From contig JBOEGH010000008.1 of assembly GCA_050633325.1 (NCBI GenBank), positions 195,731 to 259,730 on the forward strand: DNA of 64,000 nucleotides. The letters run 5' to 3'. The stretch is from UBA1672 sp050633325. Its GTDB lineage: Bacteria; Pseudomonadota; Alphaproteobacteria; Micavibrionales; Micavibrionaceae. Position 1 is the first letter of the stretch, and each line of letters starts with the position of its first letter. The translations under genes were made by a program, and so were the position numbers. Positions 17,272 through 26,256 of the stretch are shown one piece after another. The notes under the pieces are model-generated. The model had not been told where the DNA came from and made no database searches. It saw only the letters and a list, made by a program, of their open reading frames with translations.

Positions 17272-17679
17272 ATGATTATTGGTATTGGTACTGATCTGGT
17301 TGATATTAAGCGTATAGAAGACGCCCTTAATCGACATGGCGATCGTTTTGAGGATAGGTGCTTTACGAAGATAGAGCAGGAAAAAGCAAGCAATAGAAAT
17401 GGAGTGGATCAAGTTGCTGCAACTTATGCCAAGAGGTTTGCGGCAAAAGAGGCCTGTGCTAAAGCGTTGGGAACTGGGTTTGTTGATGATATTACAATGA
17501 GGGATATCGGTGTTGTAGAAAATGACGATGGTAAACCATCTTTAATTTTAACAGGTGGAGCGTTGTCAAAACTCGATAAACTAACTCCCGATGGTATGGG
17601 GGCAACAATGCATTTATCCCTAACCGATGAGCCTCCATACGCGCAAGCTTTCGTGGTGATAGAGGTTAACCCGCTATAA
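17272..17679 (+). CDS. acpS: Holo-[acyl-carrier-protein] synthase
   Basis: Transfers 4'-phosphopantetheine from CoA to apo-ACP, needed for fatty-acid synthesis. The family signature GIGTDLVDIKRIE begins at residue 4 and FAAKEACAKALGTGF follows near 55-70, with the metal-binding Asp and Glu present. 135 residues. Start ATG 17272 is chosen because it gives the normal MIIGIGTDLV start and is preceded by AAGGGTGAGG; the frame is open upstream to 17224 inside the preceding gene. Confidence 0.96.
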   Translation: MIIGIGTDLVDIKRIEDALNRHGDRFEDRCFTKIEQEKASNRNGVDQVAATYAKRFAAKEACAKALGTGFVDDITMRDIGVVENDDGKPSLILTGGALSKLDKLTPDGMGATMHLSLTDEPPYAQAFVVIEVNPL

Positions 17680-17750
17680 TTGTTTGTAAGGACGGTTTGT
17701 AAATATTCTACGCTGGCTTTTTCTAAGTTTTTGATGTAAATCCTTTTACT

Positions 17751-18590
17751 ATGTCAGATGAAATTGAAAATAAAGTAGATGCGCCGAGCGAAAGCGACGG
17801 GCAAGATAAAAGAAAGCCTGTCCTTATAGAAAAAGGTGAGATTAGCGAGTTTATGAAAACGGCTTTGATTGCTGTTGCTATTGCTTTGCTTATTCGTTCT
17901 ATATTGTTTGAGCCATTTCACATTCCTTCAGGTTCTATGAAACCAACATTATTGGTTGGTGATTACCTGTTTGTTAATAAACCTGCATATGGTTATAGCC
18001 GTTATTCATTTCCATTTGGTATTGCACCTATTGAGCAACGTATTTGGCCGGAAGAACCAAAACGCGGTGATGTTATTGTCTTTGCCCTGCCAACTAATAC
18101 TTCTATTGATTATATAAAACGCGTAGTGGCGTTGCCTGGCGAGACGGTTATGGTTCGTCGTGGACGCTTGTTTATCAATGATGAGTTGGTGCCTCGTGAA
18201 ATGGTTCAAGAGGTGATGCTAGAAAAAGGTGATGGTTCTACTGTTCCCGCAATAGAGTATGTTGAAACACTTCCCGGTGGTGTTGAGCATAGTATATATG
18301 AAGAGTCTGATTTTGCCTTTTTAGACAACACTGATTTATATACTGTACCGGAAGGTCATTATTTTGTTATGGGTGATAATCGCGATAATTCACAAGACAG
18401 CCGTGTAGCAAGCAAGGTTGGCGCTGTACCGTTTGAGAATATTGTGGGTCGTGCGGATTTTCTGTTCTTTTCAACTAATGGCTATGCTGATCTTTTAGAA
18501 ATTTGGAAGTGGCCGTGGAGCATACGATATAATCGTATTGCTATGGATATTGACCCGGATCGTGATAATATTGTCGATAGTGGTAACTAA
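17751..18590 (+). CDS. lepB: Signal peptidase I
   Basis: Cleaves signal peptides of exported proteins at the outer face of the inner membrane. One N-terminal membrane anchor (about residues 34-52, FMKTALIAVAIALLIRSILF), then box B HIPSGSMKPTLLVGDYLFVNK with catalytic Ser62, and box D IDYIKRVVALPGE with catalytic Lys123, then box E GDNRDNSQDSR. Length 279. Start ATG 17751. Part of the acpS-lepB-rnc-era block. Confidence 0.97.
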   Translation: MSDEIENKVDAPSESDGQDKRKPVLIEKGEISEFMKTALIAVAIALLIRSILFEPFHIPSGSMKPTLLVGDYLFVNKPAYGYSRYSFPFGIAPIEQRIWPEEPKRGDVIVFALPTNTSIDYIKRVVALPGETVMVRRGRLFINDELVPREMVQEVMLEKGDGSTVPAIEYVETLPGGVEHSIYEESDFAFLDNTDLYTVPEGHYFVMGDNRDNSQDSRVASKVGAVPFENIVGRADFLFFSTNGYADLLEIWKWPWSIRYNRIAMDIDPDRDNIVDSGN

Positions 18591-18608
18591 AGGGAAGGGC
18601 TTTATGAT

Positions 18609-19277
18609 ATGAAGCCATATGAAGAACTTCAAAAAATAATAGGATATTCGTTTAAAGATGAAGCTTTGCTTCAGGTTGCTTTAACGCATTCCAGCACGGG
18701 TAAAGATGAAAATTATGAGCGCCTTGAATTTTTAGGCGATCGCGTTTTGGGGTTGGCTATTGCTTCTTTATTATTTAAGAAATTCCCGAATGAAAATGAA
18801 GGTGACCTTGCTAAACGTCTTGCTTTTTTGGTGCAGGGGGAGACATTAGCTAAATTATCTTCACAGATAAGGCTGGGTGATTTTATCATGTTTTCTGATG
18901 CGGAGCGTGATGCAGGTGGGGCAAAGAATGACCATATATTGGCTGATGTTTTTGAGTCTGTTATTGGTGCTTTGTACTTGGACGGCGGATTTGCACCGTG
19001 TTACAGCTTGATTGAATCTCAGTGGAGCGAAGTTTTAGGTGTGATGAAAAACCCGCCTCAACATCCTAAAACGGCAATACAGGAATGGGCGCAAGCGCAA
19101 GGCCTGCCTTTACCTCTATATGATATAATTGGACAAAGCGGCCCTGATCATGCACCGGTTTTTGAAGTAAGATTAACTGTGAAAGGGCATGATTCTAAAA
19201 CGGCGACAGGGCGCTCGCGTGCAGAAGCGGAAAAAATTGTCGCAGAAGTATTTATGTCCGGCGTGCAATCGAAATAA
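18609..19277 (+). CDS. rnc: Ribonuclease III
   Basis: Cleaves double-stranded RNA in rRNA maturation and mRNA turnover. The N-terminal nuclease domain has the signature ERLEFLGDRVLGLAIA at about 37-52 and DVFESVIGALYLDGG with the second catalytic Glu. A C-terminal dsRNA-binding domain starts at about 150 (HPKTAIQEWAQAQGLPLPLYD). 222 residues, normal. Start ATG 18609, 18 bases past lepB. Followed by era. Confidence 0.97.
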   Translation: MKPYEELQKIIGYSFKDEALLQVALTHSSTGKDENYERLEFLGDRVLGLAIASLLFKKFPNENEGDLAKRLAFLVQGETLAKLSSQIRLGDFIMFSDAERDAGGAKNDHILADVFESVIGALYLDGGFAPCYSLIESQWSEVLGVMKNPPQHPKTAIQEWAQAQGLPLPLYDIIGQSGPDHAPVFEVRLTVKGHDSKTATGRSRAEAEKIVAEVFMSGVQSK

Positions 19278-19299
19278 ATATATTAAGAAGAAAAATAAT

Positions 19300-20211
19300 A
19301 TGATTGAGAATAATGATAGTGAAACTCGTTGCGGTTTTGTAAGTGTAGTGGGTTTGACGAATGCCGGTAAATCAACACTGATTAATCAAATGGTGGGGTC
19401 AAAAGTTTCTATTGTCTCGCATAAGGTGCAAACAACGCGTACTCGTGTTTTGGGAATGGCCGCCTATGATAAAACACAGATTATTTTAATTGATACTCCG
19501 GGTATTTTCAAACCTAAGAAGACCTTGGAAAAGGCGATGGTTACTGCCGCTTTGTCTAGTTTAGAAGACGCGGATGTGGTTGTGCATTTAGTCGATGTAG
19601 CAATTAAAGATCCGTTAGGTCAGAATAGAGATATTATAAAGTCGCTAGAGAATGAGAAGAACGTAGTTCTGGTTTTGAATAAGGTTGATAAAATATCAAA
19701 GCCCGAACTGTTAGCTCTAACACAAGAATTCAATGACAAATTTAATTACATGGCTACTTTCATGCTTAGCGCGTTAAGTGGTATGGGCGTTAAAGACTTG
19801 TCATCTTATCTGGCTAAATTGTTACCTGAGCAGCCATGGATGTTTCCCGAAGATCAGATGAGTGATATGCCCATGCGTCTTATGGCCGCGGAAATTACGC
19901 GCGAGAAAATATTTAATTTGTTACATCAGGAAATTCCATATGCGGTATTTGTTGAGACCGAGAATTGGGAAGAATTTGATAACGGTAGTGTGAAAATATC
20001 ACAGCTTGTATATGTTGAAAAAGAAAGCCAAAAGAGCATTATGCTCGGCAAAAATGGCAGTAAGATCAAGGCCGTAGGGAAAAGTGCGCGTGAAGATCTG
20101 GAAGAAATAATGGGGCAGGATGTTCATTTGAAAATTTTTGTTAAGGTGCAAGAAAATTGGGCAGAACGTGTGGAAAATTATGCGATGTTTGGTTTGGATA
20201 TACCAAACTAA
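19300..20211 (+). CDS. era: GTPase Era
   Basis: GTPase that binds the 3' end of 16S rRNA and assists 30S subunit assembly. G1 is VVGLTNAGKSTLIN (Thr where many homologues have Pro), G3 is DTPG, G4 is NKVD, and a C-terminal KH domain (from about 215) contains SQKSIMLGKNGSKIKAVG. Start ATG 19300 gives 303 residues and lies 22 bases past the rnc stop; earlier in-frame codons would fall inside rnc. Confidence 0.96.
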   Translation: MIENNDSETRCGFVSVVGLTNAGKSTLINQMVGSKVSIVSHKVQTTRTRVLGMAAYDKTQIILIDTPGIFKPKKTLEKAMVTAALSSLEDADVVVHLVDVAIKDPLGQNRDIIKSLENEKNVVLVLNKVDKISKPELLALTQEFNDKFNYMATFMLSALSGMGVKDLSSYLAKLLPEQPWMFPEDQMSDMPMRLMAAEITREKIFNLLHQEIPYAVFVETENWEEFDNGSVKISQLVYVEKESQKSIMLGKNGSKIKAVGKSAREDLEEIMGQDVHLKIFVKVQENWAERVENYAMFGLDIPN

Positions 20212-20409
20212 AAAATCAATAGCTTTTGCATCTGTTCAAGCGGTAAAAAATTCAGTTTGTGGATAAAGGCTCTTTTTATTTTTATCCGATAGCGAAAATT
20301 TTAACTTCCTGATAGATTGTAGATCTTAGTTAGAGATTTAGAAAACGTGTTTAATATCAGTGCTTTGTGCTGGTGTTATTGCTTTTCGTTATATTATTGG
20401 AGGATTACA

Positions 20410-20940
20410 ATGAGTTGGACTGATGATCGCGTATCCATTTTAAAAAAATTATGGGGAGATGGACACACTGCTGCTGAAATTGCAAAACAGTTAGGTGGTG
20501 TTACGCGTAATGCGGTAATTGGTAAGGCTCATAGATTAAAGTTATCTAATCGAGTTTCTCCAATTCAGCAAAATAAAAAGCCTGCAAATAAAAATACGCA
20601 ACGCAAGCAGGTTGAAAAGCCTAAGGTAACTCCTGCCGCTGTTGTTGAAAAACTTGCTCAACCACCTGTAACAGAAGATGTTGTGCCATCAGGTTCTTCT
20701 TATAGTCTTATGGATCTGAAACCACGTATGTGCCGTTGGCCTTCTGGTGATCCACGTGAAGAAGGTTTCGGGTTCTGTGGTGAAAAAACAATTTCCGGTA
20801 TTCCTTATTGTGAAGAGCATGCAAAAGTTGCATATCAGGCCGCAACACGTAATCGTATTTTGAATGCAGACAAGAATGTTCAAAAGTTAAGTGATGATGT
20901 AGTTGTTGCAGAGACTAAAAAAGCATCTTCTGCTAGCTGA
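20410..20940 (+). CDS. gcrA: Cell cycle regulator GcrA
   Basis: GcrA binds sigma-70 RNA polymerase and stimulates transcription from promoters carrying CcrM-methylated GANTC sites. The N-terminal MSWTDDRVSILKKLWGDGHT with AEIAKQLGGVTRNAVIGKAHRL is the family's DNA-binding signature. The C-terminal SIGMA-binding region is also present (CRWPSGDPREEGFGFCG...GIPYCEEHAKVAYQ). Start ATG 20410 after GGAGGATTACA. 176 residues. Marks the host as alphaproteobacterial and implies that GANTC methylation by CcrM occurs there; ccrM itself is not in the window. Confidence 0.96.
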   Translation: MSWTDDRVSILKKLWGDGHTAAEIAKQLGGVTRNAVIGKAHRLKLSNRVSPIQQNKKPANKNTQRKQVEKPKVTPAAVVEKLAQPPVTEDVVPSGSSYSLMDLKPRMCRWPSGDPREEGFGFCGEKTISGIPYCEEHAKVAYQAATRNRILNADKNVQKLSDDVVVAETKKASSAS

Positions 20941-20961
20941 TATGTAGAATTAAGATTATTA

Positions 20962-20996
20962 CAAAGGGAGTGATAAGCAATTATCTCTCCTTTTTT
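20962..20996 (+). terminator. Rho-independent terminator after gcrA
   Basis: An AAAGGGAG arm pairs with CTCTCCTTT over an extended, partly A+T-rich stem with a GCA-containing loop and ends in TTTTTT. It also lies between gcrA and the convergent pilin-like gene, and may act on both strands. Confidence 0.8.
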
Positions 20997-21005
20997 ATGT
21001 GTAAA

Positions 21006-22271
21006 TTAAGGGGCTCGACACCTAGGATTTCCTAGATTAGAAAACCCATATAAATATTCACCTGAGCCACATTGTGTGGCTGGAAGTGTCCATGTAATAT
21101 CACGGCATACCAACTCATTATTCTGTATTGCGTATGCTGCTTGATTATCGGGGCAGTCTGATCCTGATCCTGCAATCTTATCTGGTATAACACATGTGGT
21201 AGAATCTGCACCGTTACCGCAATATTCAACTCCACTGGCTGTTACTTGTACTGTTAAATTGTTGTCTATATGCAGATGTTGTTCCGGATCAGTTAATCCA
21301 ACACCAACAAACCCTCTGTTAGTATTATGTATCCACGACTCACCATCAGGAACGGAAGGGGATATGGACCTTGTCCATAAAGGGGCTCTCTCAGGCCTGT
21401 TGAAAACTAAAATATCATCATTATAATCATCATTGTCTGCAAGTGATTGTATTCCTTGTACAAAAATGGCGTCTTGATTATCACAATTTTCAATTTCTAT
21501 TTTCGTTCCTGCGCCGAATGGCCCAGGTGCGGCCTCAACAGGTGGGTTTCCTATAATAACAGAATCAACAAGGCAGTCGTCAATCATCGTTCCTGATTGT
21601 GTGTAGCCGCCTTTACCGTTTTCACCATGAGAGAACAGAACATAATGTGCGGAATCGTCAGGTATAACTACGCTTATTCTGTTTTCGTCTACCACACGTA
21701 TTGCGCCTGTATTGGGGTTAGTTGGGTTATTTAGGTTGTGGCTTCTGTAAGTCATTTGTTCTGTAACTGCGTAGCTCAAATATGTTCCATATCCATCTTT
21801 TCTATGCGCTTCTACAAATGGAGTGTCGATCACTTCGTTGTATAATGTTCTAAAGGGAAGTATTCCAATCATAACCACATCAGGTTGTCCGTTCGTATCT
21901 CCATCACGGCTGAATTGGGTTGTGCATTCCAAGGGAAACGGATTGGGGCCTGAAGTTGTGCAATCATCAGGGTTGTTTGTGATGTCTATGTTGCTTCTGC
22001 ATTGTTCAAGGCCATATCCTGCATCCCCGGGGGTTAAGGTTGGATCAGCAGGGCAGGGATATCTTTTCTGAACCACAAAAAACTCTCTTAATGCCTGTTG
22101 TGATGTTCGTGTATTTTCCATCGTTGTTTCTATTCGGCCATTAATGGTGTATACCCGCATGAATTCTGCGACCATAAGCATTGAAAACCCAGATATTAAC
22201 AGCACCAATGCAAGTTCCAACATTGTGAAACCACCTTGCTTTTTATAATATCCAGTTTTTATATCTGTCAT
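21006..22271 (-). CDS. Prepilin-like protein A (YPCPA family)
   Basis: A 421-residue protein with a type IV prepilin N-terminus: a basic leader ending GG/FTMLELALVLLISGFSML, with the conserved Glu five residues after the cleavage site, then a hydrophobic helix of about 20 residues. The motif RYPCPA follows at about residue 75. Later it has VGVGLTDPEQHLHIDNNLTV, similar to segments in phage tail fibres, and a C-terminal CGSGEYLYGFSNLGNPRC motif. Exported and processed by a prepilin peptidase by inference; no assembly genes are nearby. Last of three paralogues on this strand. Role unknown (minor pilin or surface protein). Confidence 0.8.
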   Translation of the reverse strand: MTDIKTGYYKKQGGFTMLELALVLLISGFSMLMVAEFMRVYTINGRIETTMENTRTSQQALREFFVVQKRYPCPADPTLTPGDAGYGLEQCRSNIDITNNPDDCTTSGPNPFPLECTTQFSRDGDTNGQPDVVMIGILPFRTLYNEVIDTPFVEAHRKDGYGTYLSYAVTEQMTYRSHNLNNPTNPNTGAIRVVDENRISVVIPDDSAHYVLFSHGENGKGGYTQSGTMIDDCLVDSVIIGNPPVEAAPGPFGAGTKIEIENCDNQDAIFVQGIQSLADNDDYNDDILVFNRPERAPLWTRSISPSVPDGESWIHNTNRGFVGVGLTDPEQHLHIDNNLTVQVTASGVEYCGNGADSTTCVIPDKIAGSGSDCPDNQAAYAIQNNELVCRDITWTLPATQCGSGEYLYGFSNLGNPRCRAP

Positions 22272-22290
22272 TGCTTATACTCTCTTTTAA

Positions 22291-24810
22291 TCAGTCAGTT
22301 TGCGGTTCACATGGGCATGAGGTCCAAATATCATATGGACTACCGTGATCCCAACATTGGTCGGCCGGTGATGATCCGCATGCGCATACTTTACCCACTT
22401 TGTGATCGCTTCCTCCATATGGGAACTCTTCAGAGCTAGGTGCTCCTGCACTTCTCCATGAACAACTCTTACAGTTATCCTCAATTAGTTCCCAATCATC
22501 TTCGTGCTCCCAATCACCCGTAGGGCCTGCAGTACAATCCCATTCTTTTACGTATTTTCTGCCTAATCCGTGTAAGTTTGATGGGCATGCTTTGTAATCG
22601 AAATCAGTTAAGTCTGAATCACATGTGCATACTGGTAATGATGTGGGGGCCTGTGATGTTGTAGGTCCCCAGTAACCAGGGTCAGGCAGCCCGCCTGTGG
22701 TTGTCGCAGGGCATATCCAATTGCTTGTGTTTATGTTGCTAACGTTAACTTCAGGGCCATAAGTGCTTGTCCAGCTGTTCTCATATCCTGTTGAGCAGTA
22801 TGACCTCACCACACTATCTGCATTTGCAGGACATGCACAGGCAGATGTATCGGTTGTTGTTGGGGTTGCTGGTCTGACAGGTGTGCCGCCTGAACATGTT
22901 ACATCGTAAGTATGTACAACATCCCCGATCAATCCTGTTGCCACTGATGTAGAGTTTTCTTGATTATAATATGAAAGACAGCTTTGTAGCTCAGTATCCG
23001 TATAAGGTGCACAGCCACACAGGTCAGAACTGTCGTAAATGGTAGTCCATTGGTGTGATGTTTGCGGGCATGTGTGCTTGCTGATTATTACACGCGTTCC
23101 AGTTAAACCACCTGTGCAAGAGTGAGTAGTTGCACGGTAATCTTCTCTACACCAACAATCATGCGCGTAATGGGTATTACTTGTATCGCTGCCATTGTAC
23201 CATGTCTCTGCCAGCCATCCTCCACCTGTGTTAACATTGCTAGGGAAGTTAGCCCATGGATATAGTTTTTCATGGGTTCGATGATGTTGTAGCGTACCTG
23301 AGTTACATTGGTAAGTATCTCGTATTTGTGAATTACTTACATTAGGGCCACAATCTTCTACAGTTCTTGTTTCCGCATTGAGTGTTGCAATCATTGAGGT
23401 TACTTGCCCTGTATTCGTGAATCCAGCCATTTGAGCGACGAAATAATCTCTATCATAATCTGTTATTTTTCGGCATTCACCTGAATATAATTGTCTGTAT
23501 TCTCCGTCTGCTATTCCCTCTGCCTCCACGGTAAGAGAGGTTGTACCACCACATGTTGTCGTTACATCCTGTGTGTAGCAACGTGGTGCAGGTTCTGTGT
23601 TACAGATAACTTTTCCGTCTCCGTCTATGCCTGTGATAAATTCTCCTGCCGGGCATGAAATGAAAATTTCGTCAACGCAATTGGCAGTGCCATTTTGTAT
23701 TCCTGCGAGGTATCTAACACTTCCCGGAGATGCGGGATCATAACAACTCATTCCCGATCCTGGATTTGTTGTCGCCTCGAATAAGGGGCCATCAGGTGTT
23801 AACGCGCCCGCGAATAATGGCGGAGAGAAACATTTTGTATTCACCGTTGCAGATGTCGCATCAAATTCACATAATCTTTCAGAGTAGAAGCGTCCTTCAC
23901 CAGGATTTTCTGCATCAGAAAATGCAATAACAGATCCGCCTTGCGCTGCGAATGTTCTTACTGATGCTTGTTCTGCGGTGCTAAGGTCCGTTGCTACGCT
24001 TGCGCCGATTGCAAGGTTGGTTGCATTCTTCAAATGAATTTCGTCTATGTTTGTTTCTGAAGTTTGCCATTCCGCAAGTGCAATACCACTAAAGAAACTT
24101 ATGCGATCGTCGAAGTCATTTTCAATTTCACCTGATACAAAAGTGGCATCAAGATCACAGTTTTCTTGCTCTACCAACGACCCGCCAAGACATCCTAGTC
24201 CGTCAATTCCTGACTTTGTTGTGCTGCCATATTGGTTTTGCCCGTGTGATAATACTACGAAATGTGCTCTATCAGGTGGGTTTATTATTGATTGTGGGGT
24301 TACTGATTTATCTGTGATGCTGATTCCGCCACCATCAAGTGCGAATGTCGTACTAGACGTAAGGTCAAGTGTAACAGCATAATCAAGACGACTTAGGTAG
24401 CTGTCATAAGAATCTCTTTCTTGCATATTAAGGGTTTTGAACGGAAGTGAGCCTGATAATACAAGTTGCCCGGGAATGTTGCTGCTGAATGTGCATGTTC
24501 CGTCTGCACATGCCCCTGCTGCGCGGACTGTGCAGTCTTCATGACCATATGTCAAATCCCCAGGAGCAGCCGTTTCTGATGCAGGACATGGATATCGTCC
24601 ATGGATAGATCTAAATCTTCCAAGCTCGTCTGTGCTTGAATTTACATGTGCTTCTGTTCGATCCCAATCATCTTCTACGCTTTGTTGATGATATATTGAT
24701 ATAGCAGGTGTTATTACTAATCCCGCCATCACTAAAACCAGTGCAAGTTCAATTAAGGAGAAACCCCTTTGGTCTTTTAATTTCTGCATCATTTTTATGG
24801 GATTACGCAT
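22291..24810 (-). CDS. Large Cys-rich prepilin-like protein B (YPCPA family)
   Basis: An 839-residue protein, far longer than ordinary pilins. Prepilin N-terminus G/FSLIELALVLVMAGLVITPA, YPCPA at about 70, then about 300 residues of globular sequence. The C-terminal half (about 400-839) is very cysteine-rich with several imperfect repeats that begin with C-x-C pairs (CWC, CGC, CAC, CTC) and contain W and P. It also shares CPAGEFITGIDGDGKVIC with its neighbours. Its start overlaps the stop of the upstream paralogue by 16 bases, and it ends 19 bases before paralogue A, so the three form an operon. Function unknown; likely surface exposed with many disulfides. Confidence 0.8.
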   Translation of the reverse strand: MRNPIKMMQKLKDQRGFSLIELALVLVMAGLVITPAISIYHQQSVEDDWDRTEAHVNSSTDELGRFRSIHGRYPCPASETAAPGDLTYGHEDCTVRAAGACADGTCTFSSNIPGQLVLSGSLPFKTLNMQERDSYDSYLSRLDYAVTLDLTSSTTFALDGGGISITDKSVTPQSIINPPDRAHFVVLSHGQNQYGSTTKSGIDGLGCLGGSLVEQENCDLDATFVSGEIENDFDDRISFFSGIALAEWQTSETNIDEIHLKNATNLAIGASVATDLSTAEQASVRTFAAQGGSVIAFSDAENPGEGRFYSERLCEFDATSATVNTKCFSPPLFAGALTPDGPLFEATTNPGSGMSCYDPASPGSVRYLAGIQNGTANCVDEIFISCPAGEFITGIDGDGKVICNTEPAPRCYTQDVTTTCGGTTSLTVEAEGIADGEYRQLYSGECRKITDYDRDYFVAQMAGFTNTGQVTSMIATLNAETRTVEDCGPNVSNSQIRDTYQCNSGTLQHHRTHEKLYPWANFPSNVNTGGGWLAETWYNGSDTSNTHYAHDCWCREDYRATTHSCTGGLTGTRVIISKHTCPQTSHQWTTIYDSSDLCGCAPYTDTELQSCLSYYNQENSTSVATGLIGDVVHTYDVTCSGGTPVRPATPTTTDTSACACPANADSVVRSYCSTGYENSWTSTYGPEVNVSNINTSNWICPATTTGGLPDPGYWGPTTSQAPTSLPVCTCDSDLTDFDYKACPSNLHGLGRKYVKEWDCTAGPTGDWEHEDDWELIEDNCKSCSWRSAGAPSSEEFPYGGSDHKVGKVCACGSSPADQCWDHGSPYDIWTSCPCEPQTD

Positions 24811-26123
24811 ATTAATTCTCCGCTTGCATTAAATCCTGTGGCTAGTTGTCCCGTCGGGCAGACTCTTGATGTATCAGGGTTTGTGCTACCCGTAAAAATT
24901 GACGTGTCAACTGTTAATACTCTTCCATCAATGGGGTCACCTGAGTCCGGATGAGTACTAGGATATATTGCTGAATTGCAATGTACCTGACTATTTGCAA
25001 TTTGCATTACTGCCTGTGTTCCTTCTATCGTGCCAAGTGGGTCACATCTCATTTGTGGTAGTGTCCCTGTTATCAGTTCCGGATCCACACAATCATTACC
25101 ATTTTCATCGCAAAGCTGATCAGATTGCAATGTGCCATTGGTTCTGATATTTCCAACAACCTCAACACTTGCGCGTGGTATGGCTGTTCCAATGCCTATT
25201 CGTGTTGACATTGTTATTAGATATGGTGTGTGGTTAGGGTGCTGAAACCATGTTTGTTCCGGCAGAGATATTTGCGCACGTGTCATGTCGTCAAAAAAGT
25301 TTGGACCCGGCACAGTAGCAAGTGCAGAATCACTGTCGTTTGGATTTTTATCATAGAAAAAAGTATCATCAAGATCACAATTTTCATGATCAAATCCATT
25401 TGCAGGTATTGCACATGGTTGAGTAGCTACACCATCTTTTGTATATCCGCCGAATGCAGTTTCACCAGTTGAAAACAAGAAGAAATCAACGCTATCTATT
25501 TTCTCATCAGGCGTTCCATTATCAGCAAGAGTGGGCGCAGTACCATTTTCGATCCGTAATCTGATAGCCTCAGAGCTGTCAACCGCAAGAACACGTATTC
25601 GGCCGTTATTTCCCTGGAATGTTGTATCATCGGTTTGCTCGAATGTTACGGCGTATATTATTTTGTTACCCCAGAAGTCCAGTGCTTGTTCTTGTGGCAT
25701 TAATAATGTTGAAAAAGGAACAGCACCGATTATAATGGCATCAGTCGTATCACTGGTTTTACATATTCCTTCTGACCCTACCCAAGCTGGGTCAATACAT
25801 AATTTTATATTTGCTAAAGTACAATCACCAGATTCACCAAATGATGGGTCATTTTCCCCCAGTGATACACTAGCCGGACATGGGTATTCAAAGTTATCAC
25901 CGTAATAGAATTGGTTTATTGCGGTTTCTGAATTTGCCAGAGTTCCTTGTGTGGTCTCCCAGCTTTCTGTTATTAGATCTACTTTATATGTCTGTATAAT
26001 TGGAACCATAATTAGCCCAACCATAGTCAGAGCAATTGCCGCTTCTATTAGTGTGAAGCCAGCATCATTGGTTTCTCCTATGCGCGGTTTTTTAGCAATG
26101 TTAAACAAGCTTTTTTTATACAT
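24795..26123 (-). CDS. Prepilin-like protein C (YPCPA family)
   Basis: Starts at ATG 26123 (AAGAG eight bases upstream on its strand); an earlier in-frame ATG at 26159 is less likely. The 442-residue protein has the prepilin signature AG/FTLIEAAIALTMVGLIMVP, the motif EYPCPA at about residue 75, a TRIGIGTAIPRASVEVVGNI segment resembling phage tail-fibre modules, and a C-terminal CPTGQLATGFNASGELIC motif shared with paralogues A and B. First gene of the operon. No secretion or pilus assembly gene lies in the window. Exact role unknown. Confidence 0.8.
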   Translation of the reverse strand: MYKKSLFNIAKKPRIGETNDAGFTLIEAAIALTMVGLIMVPIIQTYKVDLITESWETTQGTLANSETAINQFYYGDNFEYPCPASVSLGENDPSFGESGDCTLANIKLCIDPAWVGSEGICKTSDTTDAIIIGAVPFSTLLMPQEQALDFWGNKIIYAVTFEQTDDTTFQGNNGRIRVLAVDSSEAIRLRIENGTAPTLADNGTPDEKIDSVDFFLFSTGETAFGGYTKDGVATQPCAIPANGFDHENCDLDDTFFYDKNPNDSDSALATVPGPNFFDDMTRAQISLPEQTWFQHPNHTPYLITMSTRIGIGTAIPRASVEVVGNIRTNGTLQSDQLCDENGNDCVDPELITGTLPQMRCDPLGTIEGTQAVMQIANSQVHCNSAIYPSTHPDSGDPIDGRVLTVDTSIFTGSTNPDTSRVCPTGQLATGFNASGELICVIP

Positions 26124-26256
26124 TAAGTAACTCTTAAATTTACACAAAATAATATTCAAAGCGTATTATATCACGATTTTAGTTAAAATTTTATGAAATT
26201 TACGAAGGGGGGGATCGAGTTCATAATATCTATCGTATTATTAACGTATATTACCG

